DNA of 33,991 nt from an uncultured Clostridia bacterium (GTDB taxonomy: Bacteria > Bacillota > Clostridia > Christensenellales > Borkfalkiaceae). The stretch lies in contig CALWCH010000018.1 of assembly GCA_944376335.1 (NCBI GenBank), positions 1 through 33,991 of the forward strand, written 5' to 3'. Of this stretch, positions 23,027 through 30,867 are shown one piece after another (the first letter of the stretch is position 1; the number at the start of each line of letters is the position of its first letter). Made by a program: the position numbers and the translations under genes. The notes under the pieces were generated by a model. It was not told the origin of the DNA and did no database searches. It saw only the letters and a program-made list of their open reading frames with translations.

Positions 23027-23156
23027 GCAACACGAGCTTCATAACTTACATTGGGGTACGAAACGGCATTTCGTATCTCTTTTTCCCAATGTAAGGAAGT
23101 TTGTGTTGCAGCAATCGGAGATACCAATGCAGCGTGTCTTCGGTTGAAGGCACGCT
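23027..23156 (+). promoter_or_regulatory. Highly structured 5' leader, or a small RNA read through into the next gene
   Basis: GCAACAC (23027-23033) pairs with GTGTTGC (23103-23109), CTTC with GAAG, and TTACATTGGG (23046-23055) with CCCAATGTAA (23085-23094). The apex holds TACGAAA/TTTCGTA followed by TCTCTTTTT. A second stem, AGCGTGTCTTC with GAAGGCACGCT (23131-23156), follows. I do not recognise a known riboswitch or housekeeping RNA. Confidence 0.65.
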
Positions 23157-23181
23157 TTATGATTTTAAGGAGGAAAACGAA

Positions 23182-23376
23182 ATGCAAGAGAAGAAACTTT
23201 GGCAGGAAGGCGCAGTTGTGACGGCGGAGGATGTTGCCGCATCCTTAAAGCCGCTCATCGACGAGTACTTTATGGGCGAGTGTACCCAAGAGGGCGGGAG
23301 GCTCATTTACGCTCTGCCGAACGGAAAAAGGTTTGAGATCGCCGTAAGCGAAAACCGGTCTTCTTCGAAGGTTTGA
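23182..23376 (+). CDS. Hypothetical protein, 64 residues
   Basis: I do not recognise this protein. It is acidic, with a helical stretch (VVTAEDVAASLKPLIDEYF) and a beta hairpin (GRLIYALPNGKRFEIAV), and has no membrane segment. ATG 23182 has a perfect AAGGAGG at 23167-23173; the longer frame would start inside the leader hairpins. Its long structured leader suggests post-transcriptional control. It stands alone between its promoter and its terminator. Confidence 0.75.
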   Translation: MQEKKLWQEGAVVTAEDVAASLKPLIDEYFMGECTQEGGRLIYALPNGKRFEIAVSENRSSSKV

Positions 23377-23417
23377 GGCCGGGAAGGGGCCGGGGCGGCA
23401 AAATAAGACAAAATATG

Positions 23418-23448
23418 AAAGAGCACCACAATCGGGAGCTCTTTTTTT
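23418..23448 (+). terminator. Terminator of the 64-residue gene
   Basis: AAAGAGC (23418-23424) pairs with GCTCTTT (23438-23444), then further Ts. Confidence 0.85.
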
Positions 23449-23449
23449 G

Positions 23450-23815
23450 TTGATTTAGAGAAAATTTTCACAAAAGAAAAATGCTGCAAACGGACACCGA
23501 AATCAACGTGTATATTCAATCAATAAGAATAAGGATATTGTAATCAAGCAAGATTCCGAGAAAAAGCTGTCATAAAAAACTATGACAAAGTTATCAGCCG
23601 AAAATGTTATAAACTGCCATAAATGGGGGTGAATTTGAACATAAACGATAAATAATAACAGAAAATGAAATTTTATGGCCGAAAATATGAAACAAGATGA
23701 AAAATATAGGAGAGAGGTATTAAAAACGCGCATTTTGTGAATTTTGTGTTAAGTAAATTCGAAAAGAATAAAAGAAGTGAGTGCGAATCTGTGAAAAATA
23801 GTTTTAGAATATCCA
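23450..23815. other. AT-rich intergenic island upstream of the sugar operon
   Basis: There is no supportable gene here. Base composition is conspicuously richer in A and T than the flanks. A motif occurs twice 81 bases apart: TTATCAGCCGAAAATGTT (from 23591) and TTTATGGCCGAAAATATG (from 23672), sharing GCCGAAAAT. These could be regulator sites for the operon, but this is only a guess. Confidence 0.4.
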
Positions 23816-23844
23816 TTGACAAACCGAGAAAAGTGTGGTAAAGT
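23816..23844 (+). promoter_or_regulatory. Promoter of the sugar-transport operon
   Basis: TTGACA (23816-23821), 17-base spacer, TAAAGT (23839-23844). Confidence 0.8.
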
Positions 23845-23853
23845 TATGTCAGT

Positions 23854-23981
23854 GTAGAAATGACGATAGGGGGAAAGTCATGAAGCAGAGGGACATTCGT
23901 TAATTTTTCCATGTTCTCTTTTTCGGGAGAGCACGCCCTTTCGGGGGCGAACGGCAAGATTGACGAATGTCCTTTTTCTAC
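23854..23981 (+). promoter_or_regulatory. Transcription attenuator with intrinsic terminator ahead of the sugar operon
   Basis: GGACATTCGTTAAT (23891-23904) pairs with ATTGACGAATGTCC (23959-23972) in a 14-pair stem (one wobble), immediately followed by five Ts. Two small hairpins fill the loop (TTCTC...GAGA; CGCCC...GGGCG). GTAGAAA (23854-23860) could pair with TTTCTAC (23975-23981), competing with the T-tract. A seven-codon leader peptide overlaps the left arm. Confidence 0.75.
23880..23903 (+). CDS. Putative leader peptide MKQRDIR
   Basis: AGGGGG (23868-23873) sits six bases before ATG 23880, and the frame stops at TAA 23901-23903 inside the left arm of the terminator stem. A ribosome finishing this peptide would mask that arm and favour read-through into the transporter genes. 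No strong run of a single amino acid is present, so it is not a classic amino-acid attenuator. Translation is inferred. Confidence 0.5.
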   Translation: MKQRDIR

Positions 23982-24100
23982 CTGACGGACTGATTGCGGC
24001 ATTTCATGCGCCTTTTGAGCACCTGCCTCAAACGCGGAAAAGCGCTTTTGGCAAAGGCGAAGGGGCGGCACAAGATTCTATTTTTATAAGAGGTAAAAGA

Positions 24101-26563
24101 ATGAAGAAAAAACTCTTAAGAAACGCTTCACTCGTTGCCCTCTCAGCCGTCATGATGTGCGGAACGGCATTCGGCCTTGCCGGATGCGTAGGCGGAGGTA
24201 ATTCCAACACGATCTCCATCTCCATGTTCTGCGGCGTCGACGATCGAGCGATCAACGAGGCAGCCTGCAACACCTGGGCGGAAGAGTACACGCAGGAACT
24301 CATCGCAAGCGGCGATTGGGAAGAGGGGCACGCTCCCATCGAGATCAGGTTCTCGAGTGACTCCAACACCGATAACTACTTCGATGCGCTCAACAACCAG
24401 ATCTCTTCCAACAGCCAGCCCGACGTCTTCTACGTCTCGCCCAAGTATGTGAGAACGTGGGCGAGCATCGGCCGTATCCTCGACCTTTCGGACTACCTCA
24501 CCTCCGATGAGGACGTTGAGCTCGTCTCGGATATCTGGGACGACGCCCTTGCCTTCTACGGCTATACCGATGCAGAGGGCTATCAGCGCGGCGAGCGCCT
24601 CGAATTCAGCAACGGCGCATGGGTCGGCCAGCAGTCGGGTGCGGAAGTCGGCATCTACGGTCTTCCTAAGGACTTCTCCAACTTCGGCCTCTCCTACAAC
24701 GCCAACTTCTTCACCGAGCCCATCCGTGAGGCGCTCATGACCACCACGACGAACGACAGAACGGGCGTCCACGGCGCAGAGTACTACGGCAAAGACCTCA
24801 GCTACTTCGGCGAGAACGGCATCGTCACGGATGCGGAGGGCAACGATGCTCCCCTCATCAACATCGGCAAACCCACCACCTACAAGCCCTATAACTTCTA
24901 TAGGTTTGCTTCCTACAACGATGCGATCGCAGGCGGCGACCCGATGGCGTGGATGGTCCGTTACTACACGGGCGACAAGGGCTACACCGTCACCATTCCC
25001 GGCTTCCCCGGCGACTCCTTCAAGGATGCCAAGGAGTACTGGAACGGCGGCGAGAACCTCGACGTCAAGCTTACCGGGGAAAACGCGAACCCCGAGGCAG
25101 AGTATGACTCCTCGCAGGGCTATATCACCTACACCTACGCCGAGTACAGCGCACTTACCTGGGCGCTCACCTACTACTTCAACACCTATGACTGGGACGG
25201 CTCGGGCGTCGGCGGTAAAGACACGGCGACGGGCAGAAAGAACGTCTACGGCAACGACCAGTACGACGGCGTCCTCTACCTCCTTCCCTGGCTCGCGGGC
25301 AATAACGCAACCTACCTCAACCCCGAATCCACGTCCGTTATCAACGGCGGTGCGGATGCAGATCCCGCGGTGATCGGTACAGATTCCTACGCCGAATCGC
25401 AGGTCACCCTTTCGGGCGCGACCGAAAGCGTCGATATTCAGTACGGCTCCAACAGCGAGCGCTTCCTCGAGACGCTCGGTGCGTTCTATGCATACGGCTC
25501 CGACTGGAACGGCAACTCCAACAACGCGGGCGACACGACGAGCTCCAAGGCCTCCGGTTGGGAACTCTTCGTTGCAGGCCACCAGCTCTTCTACGGCATG
25601 GGTACCTGGAACGGCATCGAGACCAACAAGACCGACCGTGAGGTTCTTCAGACGAGACTCATGCCCGAGCCCGTCTCCGAAGACTATGCACTGTACTCCG
25701 AGGTCAAGAACTACGACTATGAGATGGAGACGTACGGCACCCGGAAGGACGAGTACTCGGCAGAGGAGATCTTCAACAACCAGATCGAGCGCCAGGATAA
25801 GTGGGGCGCGCGTATGGACTCCGTCGGTTACGGCGTGTCCGCCTCCGTCCTCAACGATGCAGAGTGGAAGGCAGCCGCGTGCGTCGACCTCGTCAAGTAC
25901 CTCACCATCGGTAAGGAAATGCAGGTCACGCTCACCTATTCGGGTTCGCAGCTTCCCAACTTCAAGTCCCAGTGCATCGACTTCATGCATCAGGACGGCG
26001 ACTTCGCCGAGATGATCACCCCCGACGACGAAGAGTTCACGGCGCTTTACGCGGTTGCAAAGGAGATGGCAAGCGCTGCGCCCACCGCGGGCGGCACGAT
26101 CGGCGAATGGCTCACCGCGAACCATCCCGAGATCACGAGCTACGATCCTCAGTTCGCAACGACCCCGATGAGGTCCGCCAACTCCATCGCGTTCGGCATG
26201 AAGGTGCTCTACCTCACCGGTTACACCTATGAGGACCGCGATTTGAGCCTGAGAATGCAGTTCGGCCTCAACTTCGTCCGTGACTCGGCAATGTATACCT
26301 ACAACGACGACTGGGTGGATCAGCTCGACGGTCGTACCGGTACGATCATCGTCCTGCCTTACCTCATGCAGGCGACCAACCCCGACTGGGAGACCGTCTT
26401 TCAGAACATGCTCACGTCCGACAAGGTCAAGAACGATCCCGACAACCTGCCTCTGCCTCCTACGAAGTACGCAACGCCCGGCTGGTTCGCGGTCTACCGC
26501 ACCGCACAGGCGCAGGAGACGTTGGAAGCAGCCATCCGTGAGGAGCAGCTCCTTCTCGGCTGA
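24101..26563 (+). CDS. ABC transporter substrate-binding lipoprotein, unusually large
   Basis: The 820-residue exported lipoprotein has a lipobox LAGC with Cys29 after a short basic and hydrophobic signal (MKKKLLRNASLVALSAVMMC). The body has features of type 1 (carbohydrate) solute-binding proteins: ISISMFCG, RFSSDSNTDNYFDALNNQI, DVFYVSPKYVRTW, then long aromatic-rich stretches. It is about twice the usual 400-450 residues, which suggests insertions or a large oligosaccharide ligand. The frame is open upstream to 23960, but the signal peptide and AGAGGT support ATG 24101. Two permeases follow directly; GH43 enzymes nearby point to arabino-oligosaccharides. Confidence 0.85.
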   Translation: MKKKLLRNASLVALSAVMMCGTAFGLAGCVGGGNSNTISISMFCGVDDRAINEAACNTWAEEYTQELIASGDWEEGHAPIEIRFSSDSNTDNYFDALNNQISSNSQPDVFYVSPKYVRTWASIGRILDLSDYLTSDEDVELVSDIWDDALAFYGYTDAEGYQRGERLEFSNGAWVGQQSGAEVGIYGLPKDFSNFGLSYNANFFTEPIREALMTTTTNDRTGVHGAEYYGKDLSYFGENGIVTDAEGNDAPLINIGKPTTYKPYNFYRFASYNDAIAGGDPMAWMVRYYTGDKGYTVTIPGFPGDSFKDAKEYWNGGENLDVKLTGENANPEAEYDSSQGYITYTYAEYSALTWALTYYFNTYDWDGSGVGGKDTATGRKNVYGNDQYDGVLYLLPWLAGNNATYLNPESTSVINGGADADPAVIGTDSYAESQVTLSGATESVDIQYGSNSERFLETLGAFYAYGSDWNGNSNNAGDTTSSKASGWELFVAGHQLFYGMGTWNGIETNKTDREVLQTRLMPEPVSEDYALYSEVKNYDYEMETYGTRKDEYSAEEIFNNQIERQDKWGARMDSVGYGVSASVLNDAEWKAAACVDLVKYLTIGKEMQVTLTYSGSQLPNFKSQCIDFMHQDGDFAEMITPDDEEFTALYAVAKEMASAAPTAGGTIGEWLTANHPEITSYDPQFATTPMRSANSIAFGMKVLYLTGYTYEDRDLSLRMQFGLNFVRDSAMYTYNDDWVDQLDGRTGTIIVLPYLMQATNPDWETVFQNMLTSDKVKNDPDNLPLPPTKYATPGWFAVYRTAQAQETLEAAIREEQLLLG

Positions 26564-26587
26564 TTGACGTAAGATAGTTCAAGACGC

Positions 26588-26639
26588 GGGAACACGCCTT
26601 CCGCATGGGAACAGCGTGTTCCCTTCGCCCTTCGGGGCG
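26588..26639 (+). other. Intergenic hairpins between the binding-protein and permease genes
   Basis: GGGAACACGC (26588-26597) pairs perfectly with GCGTGTTCCC (26614-26623), followed by CGCCC-TTCG-GGGCG (26626-26639). There is no T run, so these are more likely mRNA-protecting hairpins that keep binding-protein mRNA more abundant than permease mRNA. Confidence 0.65.
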
Positions 26640-26661
26640 GTATGAAAAAATAAGGAGGAAA

Positions 26662-27825
26662 ATGATGGAAAAGCATACTGCTGCGAATGCGGATGCCTTC
26701 GGCATTGACGGTGCTGCCGTTGCCGAGGATGCACTCCCGCAGAAAAAGCAAAAGAAACCCATCAACCAACAGAAGCTGCAGGACAACCTGTGGGGTTGGA
26801 TCTTCTGTCTCCCGCTCATTGTGGGAACGATTTGGTTCGTCTTCATCTGTCTCGTCGCCGCGCTCCTGCTCTCGTTTACCGACTATTCGATCTTAAGAGG
26901 TTCCATGTTCGGATATCTGGCGGAAATGGGCGATCATATCATGCACGCGAGTGACGGCACGGCAGACCCCTTCTACTGGTATAAGACGATCTTCGATTAT
27001 AACTATGATGGGATGAATACCTATATTGAGCTGGCGGCTCCCTATAAGATGAACGCGATGGGCGCTTACCTGTTCAACACGGTGTTCTACATGATCGGTA
27101 TCCCGATCGGTATGATCCTTTCGATGTTCTTCGCCGTCTGCATGACGCGCGACATCCCGGGTGCAAACGTGTTCCGCGTGATCTACTACTTCCCCTGCGT
27201 TGCAAGTACGGTCTCCATCGTCTACACGTTCAAGCTCATGTTCAGCCCTACGGGCGTTATCAACCAGCTCTTCGGGATCGACGGCACGGACGGCGGCAAT
27301 GCCTTCGTCTGGCTGCAGATCTCGGGCAACCCGCCCAACACTTGGAATATGCTCACGGAGCAGGAAGTTGATTCGGCATTCATGGCTGACCCGTTCTGGT
27401 GCCAGGGCATCATCTCCAAGCTCGTCATCATCATCATGTCGGTGTGGAAGGGCCTCGGCGGCACCATCATTCTGTACATAGCGGGCCTTTCGGGCGTCAA
27501 CGCTGCTACCAAGGAAGCCGCGCAGATCGACGGTGCAAACGGCTGGCAGATCTTCTGGAAGGTCACCATGCCCGACCTCTACCCCACCATCTTCTACAAC
27601 ATCGTCACGGCCGTCATCGGCGGCATGCAGATCTACATGGAGCCCGTGCTTCTGTTGGGTGAAAGCCCGCTCACGTCCGGTTACGTCTCGCACATCTACC
27701 GCTACGGTCTGCAGGGCGGCAACCCGACGCCTTCGCGCGGCGCTGCCTATGGTATGGTGCTCGCTGTCATGATCATCATCATGACGCTGTTCCAGTTCTA
27801 TCTGGATTCCAAGAATAAGGACTAA
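26662..27825 (+). CDS. Carbohydrate ABC transporter permease, MalF type
   Basis: The 387-residue inner-membrane subunit forms half of the import channel. A hydrophilic N-terminal stretch (about 1-40) precedes TM1 (WGWIFCLPLIVGTIWFVFIC). A loop of about 60 residues follows, then five further membrane segments. The EAA coupling loop reads EAAQIDGANGWQIFWKVTMP, the site that contacts the ATPase. AAGGAGG at 26652-26658 is better spaced for the second ATG (26665) than the first (26662), so the true start may be one codon later. No ATPase gene follows, so a shared MsmX-type ATPase encoded elsewhere is likely. Confidence 0.88.
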   Translation: MMEKHTAANADAFGIDGAAVAEDALPQKKQKKPINQQKLQDNLWGWIFCLPLIVGTIWFVFICLVAALLLSFTDYSILRGSMFGYLAEMGDHIMHASDGTADPFYWYKTIFDYNYDGMNTYIELAAPYKMNAMGAYLFNTVFYMIGIPIGMILSMFFAVCMTRDIPGANVFRVIYYFPCVASTVSIVYTFKLMFSPTGVINQLFGIDGTDGGNAFVWLQISGNPPNTWNMLTEQEVDSAFMADPFWCQGIISKLVIIIMSVWKGLGGTIILYIAGLSGVNAATKEAAQIDGANGWQIFWKVTMPDLYPTIFYNIVTAVIGGMQIYMEPVLLLGESPLTSGYVSHIYRYGLQGGNPTPSRGAAYGMVLAVMIIIMTLFQFYLDSKNKD

Positions 27826-27836
27826 GGAGGGAAGTT

Positions 27837-28871
27837 ATGAGTAACGAAGTGAACAATTCTGTCGCTCCCGAGGAAGAAAAACAGTACTCCTCCTTCCGCT
27901 ACGGCCTTGGCGCCTTCCTTGCCTTCTTCGGCATTTCGTCCGCGACGCACCGCGCCAGCAAAAAGCGCAAAAAGCTCGTCGGCGATATCGCCTGCTACAT
28001 CGTGCTCCTCTTCGGCGCCTTCCTCATGGTCTATCCCTTCTGGTGGATGGTCGCAGGTGCGTTTGCGGATACGAGCTCGATGGGTTCGAGTACCGCGATC
28101 CTGAACGAGCTCGTCTGGTGGCCCTCGCTCTCCACGTTTGACGAAGGCTATCAGTACGGCCCCTTCAACAACTATGTGGTGGTCCTCACGAATGCGTTCG
28201 ACCTCATTCAGACGGGCTTCACGTTCTGGAGGGCGCTCCTCAACAACCTCATTTACTCCATCGTGCCCGTTGTTGTCGGCGTCATCACCTCGGCATCCGC
28301 GGCGTTCTCCTTCGCCAAGATCAATTGGTACGGAAGAGACATCGTCTTCTTTATCCTGCTCGCGGCGATCATGGTCCCCGGCCCCTCCATCATGACGGCA
28401 CAGTACTCGATGTACAACGCCCTCGATTGGCAGGAAAACGGCCTCGTCCTGATCATCCCGGGTCTCTTCGGCTCCATCATGACGGCGTTCTTCATCCGCC
28501 AGTTCCTGTTCGGCCTTCCCACCTCCATCATCGAGGCTGCCAAGATCGACGGCGCAGGGTACTTCCGCATCTTCTGCGGGTTCATTCTTCCCCTTGCGAT
28601 GCCCGCCATCATGGCGCAGGGGCTCCTGTCGTTCATGGGCTGCTGGAACAACTACATGGGTTCGTTCATCATGATCCCCAACTACAGCCCCGCCATCAAC
28701 CTGCCGCACGCACTTGCATTGCTCGACGGCAGCGGCGCAGGCCCTTATGCGAGCAACTACGCAGTCGTCATCGCGGGTTCGGTGCTCTGCGTGCTGCCCG
28801 TCATGATCCTGTTCGCCTGCTTCCAGAAGACGATCATCAGCTCGCTGATGCTCACCGGTTCCAAGGAGTAA
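27837..28871 (+). CDS. Carbohydrate ABC transporter permease, MalG type
   Basis: The 344-residue inner-membrane subunit pairs with the preceding MalF-type permease. About six membrane segments follow a cytoplasmic lead of 45 residues. The EAA loop reads EAAKIDGAGYFRIFCGFILP, and the family end FQKTIISSLMLTGSKE is present. It starts 11 bases after the previous stop with AAGGAGG. A strong terminator follows, closing the three-gene transport operon. Confidence 0.88.
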   Translation: MSNEVNNSVAPEEEKQYSSFRYGLGAFLAFFGISSATHRASKKRKKLVGDIACYIVLLFGAFLMVYPFWWMVAGAFADTSSMGSSTAILNELVWWPSLSTFDEGYQYGPFNNYVVVLTNAFDLIQTGFTFWRALLNNLIYSIVPVVVGVITSASAAFSFAKINWYGRDIVFFILLAAIMVPGPSIMTAQYSMYNALDWQENGLVLIIPGLFGSIMTAFFIRQFLFGLPTSIIEAAKIDGAGYFRIFCGFILPLAMPAIMAQGLLSFMGCWNNYMGSFIMIPNYSPAINLPHALALLDGSGAGPYASNYAVVIAGSVLCVLPVMILFACFQKTIISSLMLTGSKE

Positions 28872-28917
28872 GGCACAGACAAAATACGCATTTCCCGCGT
28901 ACTATCCCCAAGAAAAG

Positions 28918-28945
28918 GGCGGAGCTTTCGGGCTCCGTCTTTTTC
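28918..28945 (+). terminator. Terminator of the transport operon
   Basis: GGCGGAGC (28918-28925) pairs with GCTCCGTC (28932-28939), with one wobble, then six bases of TTTTTC. Confidence 0.85.
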
Positions 28946-28977
28946 ATGCAATTTGTGAAAATTTTTTTCCAAACCGC

Positions 28978-29006
28978 TTGAAAAAACCGCGCGTTTGGTG
29001 TATAAT
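28978..29006 (+). promoter_or_regulatory. Promoter of the exported GH43 gene
   Basis: TTGAAA (28978-28983), 17-base spacer, TATAAT (29001-29006), 30 bases before the start. Confidence 0.85.
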
Positions 29007-29036
29007 GGGAGCACTTAAAACGCAATAGGGGGAACT

Positions 29037-30440
29037 ATGAAGCTCAAGAAGTTATTTGTCTCTGCGCTCGCCGTTGTCATGACGCTTGCAACGGTCTTTT
29101 CGCTTGCAGGCTGCAACGAGGGCGGCATTGAAGTGCCTACCGTGCCCATCGAAATGCCCGAAGAGGCCGCAACGGGCGGCGCTGCCGTGCACGACCCTTC
29201 GGTGTACTACGATATCTCGTCGGCGACCTACTACGCCTTCGGCTCGCACTATGCCGTCGCGTCCTCGGAGGACCTCATCAACTGGCAGCAGGAAGTTGCC
29301 GAGCCCAACTGGTCTGCGCTGTACGGCTCGGAATCGGTGACCGTCAACGGCGTCACCTGGCCCAAGGCGCTCGAAAGGACGGTCGATCTCGTGCGGCCGG
29401 ACAGCTCCGTCAACACGACGTGGGCGCCCGATGTCGAGAAGATCGGCGATAAATATTATATGTATTATTCGCTGACGGGTGGGTTCGGTTCCAATTCGTC
29501 CGCCATCGGCAGGGTGGAGTCCGACAACATCCTCGGCCCCTACTCCAACAACACCATCATCGTGGAGAGCGTGACGAGCAGCGATTCCCGCAAGCCCAAC
29601 GCCATCGACCCCGAACTCTTCTACGACAAGGACGGCACGCTGTGGATGGTCTACGGCTCCTTCTTCGGCGGCATCTATATTAAAGAGCTGGATTCGAACG
29701 GCCTTCCCGTCGAGGACGGCTTCGGCAAGCTCCTGTGGATGGGCGACGGCCAGGGCGTCGAGGGCCCCTTCATCTTCTATGATGAAGCGACCGACTATTA
29801 CTATCTGATGGTGAGCGACGGCTCGCTCTCGAGTGACTACTGCATGCGCGTTGCGCGCAGTGAGAACCCCGACGGTCCCTATGTGGACATCACGGGGAGC
29901 GATATGTCGCTGTACAACAACGGCGGCAACAAGCTGGCGGGCAACTACAACATCGCCAATATCGGCAACAACGTTGCCCTCGGCCACAACTCTGTCGTCG
30001 AGCGCCGCGGCGAATTCTATGTCGTCTGCCATGTGAGGAATGCCATCAACGGCGGGCATCACCTTGAAACGCGCAAGCTCTACTTCAACAAGGAGGGCTG
30101 GCCGGTGATGGGGCCCCTCCGCTATGCGGGCGAAGGGCTTGGCACCGCGACCGTCGAAGAGGCGGCGGGCGCATACGATATCGTCGTGCATACCCCGGAC
30201 GTCTCCGACACCATCGTAGGCTCGGTGGCGTGCATGCTGAATATGGACGGAACCATCTCGGGCGCGCTCTCGGGCACCTGGTCGATGGAGAGCGACTACT
30301 TTGTCACGATGGAAATAAACGGCATCAGCTACAGCGGCGTGGTGTGCGGCGGCTGGCGCACGGGCGAATTTGCGGGCGGCGTCTACTGCATCACCGCCAC
30401 CTCTTCGGACGGCAACGCCATCTGGGCCGTGGGAAGATAA
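29037..30440 (+). CDS. Exported GH43 family lipoprotein, probable arabinan endo-1,5-alpha-L-arabinanase
   Basis: The 467-residue protein has a lipoprotein signal with lipobox LAGC (Cys26). The five-bladed propeller carries the GH43 catalytic set: base Asp53 (VHDPSV), Asp191 (AIDPELF, pKa tuner) and acid Glu242 (GVEGPFI), plus TTWAPDVEK at 128-135. A C-terminal beta domain (about 370-467) resembles the extra domain of extracellular arabinanases. It probably cuts arabinan or arabinoxylan side chains at the cell surface, feeding the transporter upstream. It has its own promoter and terminator. Exact substrate specificity within GH43 is inferred. Confidence 0.85.
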   Translation: MKLKKLFVSALAVVMTLATVFSLAGCNEGGIEVPTVPIEMPEEAATGGAAVHDPSVYYDISSATYYAFGSHYAVASSEDLINWQQEVAEPNWSALYGSESVTVNGVTWPKALERTVDLVRPDSSVNTTWAPDVEKIGDKYYMYYSLTGGFGSNSSAIGRVESDNILGPYSNNTIIVESVTSSDSRKPNAIDPELFYDKDGTLWMVYGSFFGGIYIKELDSNGLPVEDGFGKLLWMGDGQGVEGPFIFYDEATDYYYLMVSDGSLSSDYCMRVARSENPDGPYVDITGSDMSLYNNGGNKLAGNYNIANIGNNVALGHNSVVERRGEFYVVCHVRNAINGGHHLETRKLYFNKEGWPVMGPLRYAGEGLGTATVEEAAGAYDIVVHTPDVSDTIVGSVACMLNMDGTISGALSGTWSMESDYFVTMEINGISYSGVVCGGWRTGEFAGGVYCITATSSDGNAIWAVGR

Positions 30441-30475
30441 ACTAAACCAATTGTTTTTGCTATTCGGATTTGCGC

Positions 30476-30502
30476 GGGCCTCTCAAATGAGAGGCCCTTT
30501 TT
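30476..30502 (+). terminator. Terminator of the exported GH43 gene
   Basis: GGGCCTCTC (30476-30484), loop AAAT, GAGAGGCCC (30489-30497), then five Ts. Confidence 0.95.
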
Positions 30503-30529
30503 GGTTGGAGAACGGGAAAACTTTCTAAG

Positions 30530-30757
30530 ATTTCGAGGCGCAAGCATGGTTGGCATGTGTAGCCCGCCAACAGACAGGTGCTCTTTAGAAATACTCTGCA
30601 AGCAAAACCACGCTTTTGCGCAGCAGGACCCAATTTGCGCATACTTGCGCTTAATGTCTTTGAGAACAGAAATGTGCGCGGGCGACGGGGTAAAGAGATG
30701 TTGGTACTCCACCCCTCGCGGAAAGATTTTTGCCTTTGCAAAAAGATTTTCGCGAAG
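30530..30757 (-). repeat. Dispersed structured element, copy D
   Basis: Copy D is oriented against both neighbouring genes. H1 is CGCGGAAAGATTTTTGC (30717-30733) with GCAAAAAGATTTTCGCG (30738-30754). H2 is GCGCA-tetraloop-TGCGC (30637-30650). One H3 unit (GCAAAA/TTTTGC) lies near 30600-30618, and a weak second unit with a CATG/CATG stem lies near 30545-30557. It is most similar to copy A across the middle region. Confidence 0.85.
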
Positions 30758-30761
30758 GTAC

Positions 30762-30790
30762 TTGAAATTAGACTTCAAATGCTTTATAAT
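30762..30790 (+). promoter_or_regulatory. Promoter of the cytoplasmic GH43 gene
   Basis: TTGAAA (30762-30767), 17-base spacer, TATAAT (30785-30790); it starts five bases after element D ends. Confidence 0.85.
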
Positions 30791-30867
30791 ATGGATATAC
30801 AATGCTTGCTGCGGAGGGAGGACCTCAAGCGGCACCGCGCCGTCCGGGCGCGGCAAAGGAGGTAGTT

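Noticed and set aside
22549-23044. Reading frames of 60-150 residues crossing the repeats (with AKAWFC, KRGFAR or LQAKPRFC stretches), here and near 6566-7022 and 30383-30865
   Set aside because: They follow the structured repeats in several frames and on both strands, lack consistent ribosome sites, and their similarity is explained by DNA-level homology of the elements.
23027-23156. 6S RNA, SRP RNA or tmRNA
   Set aside because: It is rod-shaped like 6S RNA but far too short, and it lacks the conserved SRP and tmRNA motifs.
24143-26125. 660-residue reading frame antisense to the binding-protein gene
   Set aside because: It is a shadow of the high-GC coding strand. The plus-strand frame has a signal peptide, lipobox and operon context; the antisense frame has no recognisable domain or start signals.
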